Assembly (NCBI RefSeq): GCF_030272615.1
Contig: NC_081411.1
Coordinates: forward strand, 161,955,089 to 162,019,088
Origin: Cryptomeria japonica
Lineage: Eukaryota; Streptophyta; Pinopsida; Cupressales; Cupressaceae
Direction of reading: 5' to 3'
DNA: 64,000 nt
The position numbers and the translations under genes were made by a program. The notes beneath the pieces are model-generated. The model searched no databases. It worked only from the letters and a program-made list of their open reading frames with translations, and was not told the origin of the DNA. Below, piece by piece: positions 34,331-44,228 of the stretch. Position 1 is the stretch's first letter, and the number at the start of each line of letters is the position of its first letter.

Positions 34331-34660
34331 CTATTACAAATTTGTAGTTTAGATTTATCCCCAAATAAATAAAAAGCCTATACAAAATTAATCATATATT
34401 TTAAATTCTCAAATGATGGAAATGAATAGATTTCATATAGTTCTAAAATTTAATTGATTTAAAATTATAATTAGATATTATTTATCTATTTGTTATTATG
34501 GAATCAAAATAGTTTATCAACTTTTCTCTAGTTTAGCCTTATTAGTTTAAGTTTTTCTTTTAAACATAGATCCATCATGTAACCCGCATATCTAATCTTG
34601 ATCACTACACACTTATAACAATATATTTTTTAATATCTTTATATTTTTTTTATATTCAAA
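34331..34660. other. AT-rich, no gene
   Basis: No recognisable structure. Confidence 0.3.
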
Positions 34661-35062
34661 GACTAGTATTACTTTAAATATCAAGTAAAGGTAGAGAGAT
34701 TGATAAACAGATAGATAGACTCATATTGCTTAGGAATGACTAAGAGAGATCACAAGAGTAGAGGGATCATATTATCCTAGAATTGGTTAATGACTTAATG
34801 ACATGTCATTTAGTAATGTGTGGTACTCCCTCCTCTCTAGAAAATCAGATTTAAAAATCAATAGTATAATATGAATAGTGTGCTAGTTTTTCCATATTCA
34901 CCATATTCTACCAAGGTGAAACATGGAGGCTCTTTAATTTTTATTAGTATAATTCCAATGTTTATCGAAATCATTACATTGTTAAGAACATCAAAATTTG
35001 GTTTTGGAGATACAACCACTTTTGACAACCTCATTAAAGTCAAACAGGGCTATGAGAACCTT
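34661..35062. repeat. dispersed repeat, copy 2
   Basis: Partner of 30195-30540, with about 80 extra bp near 34780-34860 that copy 1 lacks. Confidence 0.75.
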
Positions 35063-36645
35063 TTTAAAAGTCAATAGTACAATCCAAACCTTTTAAAAAT
35101 TGTAAGAAAACTTCAAAACTTATTTAATATTCATGTCTCACTTGTTGTCCAATAACTATTAAGAAAGGCTATAAATGTTAGAACCAGTTTTAAAGAGCCT
35201 TATAAACTTCTAATATGGATGTGAGAACCTTTGTATCTATAAATAAAGATTTGAAAACCCTTTGATTTTATCAAAACTAAAGATTTTGATACTTAGTCAC
35301 TCTCTTCATTTCTTTCTTCATGCTATTCCACCTCTGAAATTATTTTGACAATCCCTTTTAAGTTTTTAATAAAGATCTTAAAACTTACAAAGTTGGATAA
35401 ATAATCTTAGATTTCACTATTTCCAATTATTTTGTGTATCGATATAATTTTGAAAAGCTCGTGCAGGTTTCAAAATCCATAAATTGGGTGAAAACAATTC
35501 GATGATTAGCCAATTTCATTCATTCCCTTTAGATATTTTTAAAACTCATTGAAAATAGAAGCCATTATTGGAACCTATACAGATTCTTGAACCATATGAA
35601 TCTACCAAAGCTGAGAAATTATGCCTCTCAAAAGAGTAATAAAATATACATATTGCCATGGCATGGTTCAAGAAACTTTAACAAGAGTTGAAAATATTCT
35701 AGAACTTTTACTAAGCACTGAAATGGTTCTAGAAACCTTGTGAAGAGTGTACAAATATTTTGGGACCTATTGAAAACTTTAAAATATTTGACTTATCCAA
35801 AATTTAGGTTCCAAACTTGGGTATTTATTTTAAGTACAAAATAGGAAAGACAATATAACAATGAGCAAATATTATTAGCAAGCTAGCATATTTTATATTT
35901 TATATTTTATTGTTATTTATCGGAAATAAAAAGGGACATGAAATAATAATATTTTAATGACCTTTAATGGGTGTTTCTTTCTAAATAAAAGGATCTAAAA
36001 TCCTCATGTATCTATTATGCATTGAACCATGATGTCCTTACAAACAATAAAAAAGTGACCAGTTTTGGAAAAAACTATAAGCGGTATTCTTAAATAATAA
36101 GCAAACTACATTAGGGGGAAAATAGATCCTAAAACCATACATACACTAACTAGGACTACAGGGTGTATACAAAAAGATCTTCCAAAAAACAACAACTAAT
36201 CTTATGTATACATGATCTATTAATATATTTTATTAAAACCAATTGTAAAATAGACCAAAGCAATTTGTTACCTACTCTCTTTAAACTTCAGAAATATTAA
36301 ATATTTACCTAACTCCGAGTCCAATACCCTTACATATCTAGGGATTAATTATTATTAATTTATGTTATCCAGCCTAAATATGAAATTAGCCATGATGTAC
36401 TTTAAGAAATGACCACTTCTAAATTTTCTAAATACCCTAGAAAATCCAATATAAAGAAGAATAAAATCATAGGTGATTTATTTTATATTGGAACTCAATT
36501 TTTCTGTGGACAAAATATATCATTCTCCTAACATTGATTTTGATAATTACTCAATAAATATTTTTATCAATATTAAATTTTTATGGTGATTTGATGATTA
36601 AATTTCTTAGTAATATATAATTGATAAATGATGTTGTTTTTGATT
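35063..36645. other. no gene seen
   Basis: 35063-35800 has irregularly recurring phrases (GAGAACCTTT, TTCTAGAA, GAACCTAT). The rest is AT-rich. No coding frame is supported. Confidence 0.3.
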
Positions 36646-36649
36646 AGGG

Positions 36650-36850
36650 GAAAACGGGTTTTGAAGGGCCCCTGAAACTCTTTACATCAAAAGTTCAAAA
36701 GATAGGTATTAGAGTCCATCGGAAAAACAAAAGACAATAGCCATAGAAAAGACAATTGGCCGAAAATAGAAAGCCAGCAGCAGAAAGACACAACACAAAG
36801 AAACTAAACACTAGACAACAGAAAAAGCAAAGAAGAACAACCAAGCCTAG
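36650..36850 (-). other. LINE 3' untranslated region and terminus
   Basis: On the element strand it is T/G-rich (TTTTCTGTTGTCTAG, GCTGGCTTTCTATTTTCGG, CTATTGTCTTTTGTTTTTCC), then TTTGATGTAAAGAGTTTCAG, GGGCCCTTCAAAACCCG, TTTTCCCCTAATC. This layout is common for plant LINE 3' ends. No long A-tail is left. Confidence 0.55.
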
Positions 36851-38530
36851 GTGAAGTTCTTTAGCATTCGGAAGCTTCCAGCTCCAATTGCTGCATAGAC
36901 ACAACAATCTTCTTGATATATTCAATGTCCCTACTTTGGTTTTGTTTCTTTCTGGTACTTGCACGTGTTCTTTTTTTGGGACCCAATTCCTTATCTTCAG
37001 GGGTTCCATCCTTCTCCTCAGTACTGTCCCCGAGGGCCTTTTCCCCTTGGACATGTTCAAGTTTGTTGATAAGGACCTTGATACTATCAGAGGCAGCCTT
37101 TAAAATCTTGTAACTCTGCTTCCCAATCTTTTTGAGGGTCTTCTCAATCCCTTCCTCTTCCTTTTCCTTTGTCCCAGCTCTATTTTGCAGGGTTTGAAAG
37201 TTATTGCATTGGGAATTTATAAATTACTCCACATTGCTAATAGCTTTAAATAGCTCTCTTAAGTATCCAGGTACAGAGATGAATTTACTGGTGCCAATAG
37301 CTTCCAGAGCTTCAAGCTTGCTAGCTTCCTGGACTTTTTTGGATTTTATGCTTTTTATTTCCATCTCAACCCAAAAGAAGACCTTATTAAAGTAGTCCAT
37401 ACCATTTTTTTTATAGAGGTCAAAGTCTAGAGGGGAGCTATCCTAACCCTTGTCTCCCACAAGGTCCAAGTTCACCTCTAGACCCACCTCCTTCCACTTT
37501 GTTGTCTTAATTTCCTTAGTCGGGGTATTCTCCCCAGCCAAGCCCTTACTCTGATCCTTGGAGCCCGTAGGAAGGGGCGAACGGTTCTTAGCTCCCAACT
37601 CCTCACCTCTTAGCATCTTCCCCTTTTTCTTCTAGGTTGAGATAATTTGCACTTCCTCACTATCTGTCTCCATGTTATCTCTATTCTCCTCTTCTTCCTC
37701 GTACCAACTGTCATCTTCATTCCCATTTTGTATCTGACTGATCAACCATTTACACTATTCCACTTAGGCAGTTTTACTTTTACGCTTGCTCGACCCGATG
37801 GTATGGGGGTCCACCCCGATATCCTCCTCTATGTCATATCTTTCATTATATTCATCATTTGAATCACCTAAATCCTCATCTGACTTGGATACCTTAGATA
37901 TAGCCTATTGAATAGTTGTGTTCTTGATATGGTTGTATCGAACCACCATAAGACCCTCATGTAAAGCTAGGTTAGTCTTGGGATTAGAGATAACATCCAT
38001 AATCTTGGCATTTAGGGCACATAATAGGTAGTATGGGAGGAAAATTTTCTCCTTGTGCTAGAAATGATTAAGAATAACAAAGTGGTAGCTATTAACTCTG
38101 GTATATCTACCATCTAAAGTTATGAATTTCATGATAGCAAACAAAATCTATTGCTAGATCAACTTGATTACCTTAGGGAAGTAGTATGTGTGGCTTCCCT
38201 TGACCAAGTTCACTTTCTCCACCTCGTCCTTAGGGAATTTATTCACAACAACAACCGACAACTTCTAGTTCCAATAGAATTTGATTCCATCCATCGAAAA
38301 AATAGTAGCCTCTGCAATCATGGTTTCATTAACCTTAGCCTTCCTACTGCCAATGGCTAGGGTACCCTTATTTCACCCCTTTTTGAAAATCCTAATGATT
38401 TTAGGTCTTCTTTCTTGCATTCTTTCTATGTAATCTGATATTTTTACTGCTTGTAGCACATCCCAAACCTAGGGACGGTCCCGCCATTTATCAATTTTTG
38501 TAGCCTCAATGCTTTGCAATTTCATCCCAT
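36850..38530 (-). pseudogene. extra LINE ORF downstream of RNase H (unknown family)
   Basis: One minus-strand frame stays readable for about 1.6 kb with few stops and shifts. It begins MKLQSIEATKIDKWRDRP (38523). The core has KVNETMIAEATIFSMDGIKF, VVNKFPKDEVEKVNLVKG, ILFAIMKFITLDGRY and NSYHFVILNHFQHKEKI. An acidic stretch (SKVSKSDEDLGDSNDEYNER and YEEEEENRDNMETDSEEV) follows, then a Lys-rich tail (PKKRTRASTRKKQNQS). The core resembles a plant transposon-associated family (PF20167, recalled not searched) and the ORF at 31704-32246. Its place, between ORF2 and the LINE 3' end, suggests the LINE carried it. A separate insertion under the same 3' tail is the alternative. Confidence 0.5.
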
Positions 38531-38779
38531 CTTCTTATCAGTATTAACATAATGTAAATTCCAACAAATATCGCTCTTCTCTATAGACTTTGGTTTTTTA
38601 AGAAGAAAACAAGAAGCCTCAAGAAGCAAATAGATATTTCTCAAGCTTGCACTCCAAATGGAAAGAAGAACCCACAAAGCGTGTGAGATTTTATGGAAAT
38701 TAATAGTGTACCTCCTTCTCAGTTGATTACGATACTGTTTCATGATATCAAATCCTACCTTGTTTTCCATTATATCTTT

Positions 38780-39420
38780 CATAATTTAAAATATCATGTG
38801 CCAGTTGAGGGAGCTGCCCCTCTTCATACCAAATCTTTATCAACCCACTTCGTACTATCTCATTGGAAGCCCATTCAACACTCTTGTTGGACTCTCTATA
38901 ATCATGAGAAATGTGATAATGGTTGAATCCCTCAAGCAACTCCCTGGCCATGTCAATAATATTTTTAATCATCCACGATGGTTGTTGCTTACCACAGAGG
39001 CAATTGATTATGTTTTTCGAGTCCTCCTCCAACCATTAATAATTTGGCTCCCAGTTGATGCAATAATTTTATGGCTTGGAGGGCGCTAATGGCTTTAGCC
39101 AAGTGATTAGTTTGGCTCCCCAAGGGGAAGTCTAGCACCCCCATGTAAAAACCAGCACTATTCTAGATAACTGCACCCCATCCAGCTATCCCTGGGTTCC
39201 CTTTATCAGCTCTGTCAAAGTTATCCATAATCCAATCATTGGGAGGAGAATACCAACAACACTTCCTTCTTTTGAGTGGATTGGTATTATTATCCATTGA
39301 GGCTGGGATATTCCAGCTCCTTAAAACATCATACTCTTGCTTATTCTTGCAATAATGAGATCCAATAGCCATCACATTCTCAACAAGATTTGTGTTTTAT
39401 CTTAGCCCACACCACTTTAG
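38780..39420 (-). pseudogene. LINE RNase H
   Basis: WIMDNFDRADKGNPGIAGWG (39230-39170) is the first-Asp segment of plant LINE RNase H (usual F-D-G-A-S-K-G-N-P-G). Further left come frames with INCLCGKQQPSWMIKNIIDM and FNHYHISHDYRESNKSVEWA (38930-38860), the end with H-x-x-R-E-S-N-x-x-x-D. In the last box Asp is replaced (V-E-W-A). Frameshifts separate the parts. Confidence 0.75.
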
Positions 39421-39429
39421 GGGAGTTAA

Positions 39430-40020
39430 TGGCATTCATAAAAATTATGTTATTCCTTTCTTTCAAGATATCCCATAGGATATATGCAAAGGAAAACTCC
39501 CACTAATTTGTAGTTGGCTTTTTTGTTCTACGTGACATGCTCTTGAAACAATCTTGAATCTCCTTAGGAAAAAAAATTGACCAAATAGGTTCGACAAAAG
39601 GACAGTGGATAAAAATATGGTTCACAAATTCTTCATCATTGAAGCATAAGTAGTATTTGTTGGGGATGCAGAATCCCCTCTTTCTCAGGTTATCTGTGGT
39701 TATAATTTTATTTTCTAAAAGAATCCATACAAAAATATTAATTTTAAAGTCAAACGTGAACACAAGGCTTTGGCCCAGTAGGGGATAGAGTCTTGAGACT
39801 GAGCCAGCATAAGGAAAATAGACGCCATTGAAAAAATCCCTGAAGGGGTACCTCCCCACACCAGGTTCTCCTCCCTTCTTGGATTAATGATAGTCTGGTT
39901 GAGTTTCATATTACTATTGTTTAAGCTAGGATCAATAGAGCTCAGGTCTACCCACTTCTGATCTCTCATGTAGTCAACAACTTTGACACCAAACTTATTC
40001 TTGTAGGTTTGGATGATCAA
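39430..40020 (-). pseudogene. LINE zinc-binding region (zf-RVT)
   Basis: FSMASIFLMLAQSQDSIPYW (about 39840) is followed by FVWILLENKIITTDNLRKRG, then CLCFNDEEFVNHIFIHCPFV-type text (39640-39580, here YLCFNDEEFVNHIFIHCPFV), then PIWSIFF. The C-x-x-C...H-x-x-x-x-C pattern is that of the zinc-binding domain between RT and RNase H in plant LINEs. The first cysteine pair is incomplete. Confidence 0.8.
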
Positions 40021-41276
40021 CTAAGGAACACAATGATCATTGAGAGGAGCACCTCCAATCTAGGCATCATCCTAGAAATCCACCTTTCTACCATTACAAA
40101 TGGCCCACACTTTTCCCAGATTCACCATACCTTTTACATGAGTAACATTGTTCCATATGGTAGAGCCACTTGAGATCTAATCTAAGGCAAGGAAATCTTC
40201 CATAGTAGGGTTCACATGTAATTATTTAGCCTTCCAAATTTCATTCCATTCATCTATTCCTTGATATATTGTCCATATTTATTTGGCCAGGAGGGTTTTA
40301 TTCAAGGTTTTAATATTTCTTAGGCCAAACCCCCCCACCTTTTCTAGTTTGCAAGCTTTATCCTAGGCAATGAGAGAAACTCTCTTCTTCTCCTCAACCT
40401 CGAACCAAAGGAAAGATTTCCAAATTTTATCAATTGCATCAGCAAATTTAAAAGGTATTTTGAAGAGACTTAAGACATAAACCGAAAGACTTTGGAGAGA
40501 ATATTTTTAATAGATGGATTTTACCTACTTGGGTAAGAAGGGTCCCTTTCCACCCAACTAGCTTCTTGTTGAATCTATCAACAAGCCTGTTCTAGAAAAG
40601 ATCCATAGGTTTCGTACCCAAGGGAAGACCCAAGTAAATAGAAGGAGGCTGGCCAATTTGGCATCCTAGGATCCTGGCCATCCTGGTCTATCTATCTTCC
40701 AAAGTGTTCAAGAATAATAAAGAGATTTTCTCCCAATTAATCGATTGACCTGAAGTAGTACTATAAGTATTGAGAAGGTTCTTCATGATAGTTTCTTCTC
40801 TGATTGATGAAGTACCCATTGAATGGTATCATCAAAAAATTGGTGGTGGGAATAGGCTTTGAATCTAGAAGAGGGAGAAAATCCCAACAAAAGACTCTAA
40901 GAAACAAATTTTCTTATATATCTACCCAAACATTCAGGCAAGATAATGAAGAGAATAGGGGAGATGGGATTCCCCTACCTGACGCCCCTAGAAGTTTTCA
41001 AGAAAGGGGAGGGTACACCATTCACAATGACAAAGAATGAAGGGGTCAAAATGAGTTGACCAATTAGCTGAATAAACTTTTCACAAAAATGAAAATATCT
41101 AAGAACCTTGTCCAACTTGATCATAGGCCCTAGACAAATCCAATTTCATCAAGAAACCCTGTTTCTTCGATTCCACTACCGATTGAATATTTTTTAGGAA
41201 TTGTGATGATAGAGTCTAGGATTTGTCTGCTAGGAATTAAGCCACACTGTTGCAACAAGATAATGGAAGGGATAAC
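40021..41276 (-). pseudogene. LINE reverse transcriptase, C-terminal part
   Basis: From 41276 leftwards: IILLQQCGLIPSRQIL, then LSRAYDQV (first Asp region), then a destroyed stretch. HHQFFDDTIQWVLHQSEK (about 40840-40790) follows, where the catalytic F-A-D-D reads F-F-D-D with both Asp kept. Then come SINWEKISLLFLNTLE, LGCQIGQPPSIYLGLPLG (40660-40610) and VGWKGTLLTQVGK. All are landmarks of L1-type RT. Frame changes and stops are frequent. Confidence 0.85.
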
Positions 41277-42744
41277 TATATGCAGGAAAAGTGGGTCGAT
41301 AGAACTCAAAATGTGAAAAATGGAGCTCTAGGGAGCCTTGTGCACACACCCACAGGACTTCTTGGTGCAAGCTATGGAGTCATGAAGTATGGCTCAGCTT
41401 CCCAAGGTTGGTTCCATGGTTCTCTATCTTGCATGGTCCCTCAAACCAATGTTTTTGCTCTCAGATCACTAAGAAAAATGGTTTAGGGATGACAAATACA
41501 AGAATGAGGGATGCTTTTGCTTATTTTATGATGAAATGCATCCTAAGCTATGCATGATCCTATAAATGCAATAAACTAGTTATAAGATGGCAAGGTTAGT
41601 AAACAAGACTATCCTAGCATACTATATTAGTTTATGATTTAAGCTAAATGATAAAGAAAATATTCTAAAAATGCATATTTAGCTTAATTCCTATTGAAAA
41701 GAGAGGCTAAATGATGAGCACAAAATGATATATGAAAGCTTGAATGGATTTTAGTATAAGTGTGATGCTAAAGACTTGGATGATATGAAAAATGGAGGAA
41801 TGAGAGCTCTATTTATAACAAAAATAGGGCAATGGATGGTCAGGATTGAAAGAGTTAATCAAGGGCTGAGTTTGAAAGTTGGGAATCCATGTTTGTAATT
41901 GGCACCAATAAAATGGTGACAATTTTCAACATAAGACTGGTTGAGAGGAGATGTAAGAAGCATTAAATGCTTCAAAAGACCTCATGGTTACCCTAGGATT
42001 TAAGGATTAAGGTTAAGTTAGGATTACCCATTGGATAAAGCTTTTACCCAAAGGATAAACTTTTGTGCAAAGGATTAAGGATAACCATGGTCAAAGCAAT
42101 AAATGCTTGATGAGACCCTTGGGTTAGATGGAGGTTGAGTTTATGCAAATTCTTTAACCATGCAAGAGGGTTGAGTTAACCATTAATGGTTATGAAGACT
42201 TTGGGGACAAATTTGTAAGTCCTTCCAAATTTGGGGGTATTCAACAAGTTAGCTTGTTGAATGGATAAAGGCTTTAATGCCTTTTGAAGACTTTACTCCA
42301 AATTTGAGATGTGACCTCCTCAAATTTAGGGAAAAGGGATAATGGATGGGGTTGGATTAATTAATTAGGTTTAGAAGAATCTAAAGGAGGTTAGAAAGAG
42401 GGTTAGGATGCAAGTGGGAGGTGTAGGATTTTGCAAGTGGGTGAGGGAAAATAGGTTTTAATTGAATTTAATTCAATTTGGTTGCAATTAAATAAATTAG
42501 ATTTATTTAATTTAGGATAACTATTTTAATTAAATTTGAGTTTAATTAAAAAGTGGATAGGGGATTTAATTGAATAAAATGATTTATTCTATTCAATGGT
42601 AAAAAGAGGCCTAGTGAATTTAATTGAGTAATTTACTTAATTAAATAGAGGAACACGAGCAATTTAATTAAATTGTATTTAATTAAATAGAGAAATGAAC
42701 ATAAAATATTCATTTAGGAATATGGTCATTTTTATACGTCTACA
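41277..42744 (-). repeat. Tat element 3' LTR
   Basis: Partner of 56600-58065. The element-strand start is TGTAGACGTATAAAAATGAC. The element-strand end here reads CATATA where the other LTR has CATACA, so the terminal CA has become TA. It contains TTTATTTAATT-type AT-rich stretches. Confidence 0.95.
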
Positions 42745-42760
42745 TTTTGCCCCTCTTTGA
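42745..42760 (-). other. polypurine tract of the Tat element
   Basis: The plus strand reads TTTTGCCCCTCTTTGA right after the LTR, so the element strand has TCAAAGAGGGGCAAAA abutting the 3' LTR. This is the expected plus-strand primer. Confidence 0.8.
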
Positions 42761-43087
42761 AGTGACGTGTGTGCACATGTTATTTCAAAGAAAATGATGT
42801 GTCATGATTTTATGATCAATGTCGTTTTTATGGATTTTCATGTTGTGGCCTAGATTTGATGTGTGATGCCCCAGATTTGATAAATGATGGTGATAATGCC
42901 CCCTCAGGAGATGAGTCAAAATTTTGAAAAATTTTATTTGATTTGATAATTGCATTTGGTGTGCAAAATTTTGGCTAGGTGAAATGTTTACATTGATTCA
43001 TCTCCTGATAATTGACATGTGTGAGGGTATGAGGGAGATTGAGAGAAAATTACATTCTCATTTTCCTAACCCTAATTTCATTTTACC

Positions 43088-43097
43088 TTATAAAAGG
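43088..43097 (+). promoter_or_regulatory. TATA-like box of the antisense PMD gene
   Basis: TTATAAAAGG lies about 80 bp before the first ATG of the PMD gene (43170), in a spot suited to a plant core promoter. The element's own LTR promoter reads the other way, so a separate promoter is needed for this strand. The assignment is inference from sequence alone. Confidence 0.45.
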
Positions 43098-43334
43098 GAA
43101 AAAGTGCATTGTTTTGTCTTATTTGTGCTTGTTGACTTTGGAGAAAGAGACTTTTAGAGAGAAGGCAAAATGCCTATTCCCTATTCTAGGCATCTATTCA
43201 AGCATGTTCGGAGGCATTAGAGGCCTACCGCATATGGACCACTGGTAAGTCAACCCTTTTGACCCCTTTTTGATTTTTAATTTGATCATTTTTTGTCAGT
43301 TTTTTATTTTTGAAATTCGATTTTAACATTTTAG

Positions 43335-43775
43335 TGCATACAAAGAATTCAGTAGTGCATAGGGTATTAATTTAGGTAGCATTCGAAAATGCTTAGGGTA
43401 GCGCATGAAATTTTTAGGTTATCTCATGGCCTCAGGTTAGCGCATGATGAACATAGGGTAGCGCGTCAGGTTAAAAAAGTAGCGCATAGGTCAAACCTAG
43501 TGCATAGGGTCCACAGGGGGTCACATGGGTAGGGGGATGTAGTGCGTAGGTTAGACCTAGCGCATAGGGTTAAATAGGTAGTGCAAGCATGGGATAGGTT
43601 AGTGCATGGGTCAGTTTTAGTGCTTAGGGTAGATTGAATAGTGCATGGAGAAAAAAGGATAGCGCATAAAGTTAGTCTTGCGTATAGGGTAGATCAAATA
43701 GTGCATGGAGAAAATAGGGTAGCACATGGATATAGTTTAGCGCATAGCCAAGTTTAATTAGCACATGGATCGGGT
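43335..43775 (+). repeat. TAGCGCAT word array in the PMD intron
   Basis: About 20 occurrences of TAGCGCAT, TAGTGCAT, TAGCACAT and close variants, often followed by AGGGT or GGGT, at irregular spacing of 15-35 bp, all in plus orientation. The same word in reverse complement fills 54345-54735 and 56275-56500 at the other end of the element. Confidence 0.85.
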
Positions 43776-44029
43776 TTTGCAAGATTTAGTGATTTTTGAA
43801 TGTGAAAAAGTATATAGGAAAAGGTTAGTTTTTCCTAGGGAGATGGATTTTTGCCATTTGTTGTGTCTTTGGTCATGTTTTTGATAAGTTGTCCAATATG
43901 AGTATTGATATAACTTGATTTAATTTGTGATTTGTTCAAGTTATTGATGTAGAAATTAATGTGTTGTTTTGATCAAACCATGATTTGATTTGCACTATTT
44001 CAAAATTCATATGTGTGGAGCCTAATTTG

Positions 44030-44228
44030 TGTTACAAGTTGATATGGGTTGGAAACTTGAGTTGTTTTACAAGCTGATATGGGTTGGAAACTTGAGTTGC
44101 TTTACAAGTGGATATGGGTGGGAAACTTGATTTGTTTTACAAGTTTATGTGATGTGGAGACTTGAGTTGTTTTACAAGTTTTGATATGGTTTTTTAAAAC
44201 TTTAGTTGTGTTACAAGTTGATATGGAA
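44030..44228 (+). repeat. imperfect tandem repeat, unit about 37 bp
   Basis: Five to six copies of TTACAAGTTGATATGGGTTG followed by GAAACTTGAGTTGTT, increasingly diverged to the right. It lies in the PMD intron between the word array and the acceptor. Confidence 0.85.

Noticed and set aside
36695-37060. 121-codon minus ORF as a membrane protein gene
   Set aside because: Its hydrophobic C-terminal half comes from T/G-rich LINE 3' untranslated sequence. Its start is the basic tail of another frame, so it is a shadow.
43335-43775. Telomere-like or satellite array
   Set aside because: The words contain AGGGT, but they vary in spacing and the core is TAGCGCAT, not the plant telomere repeat TTTAGGG.
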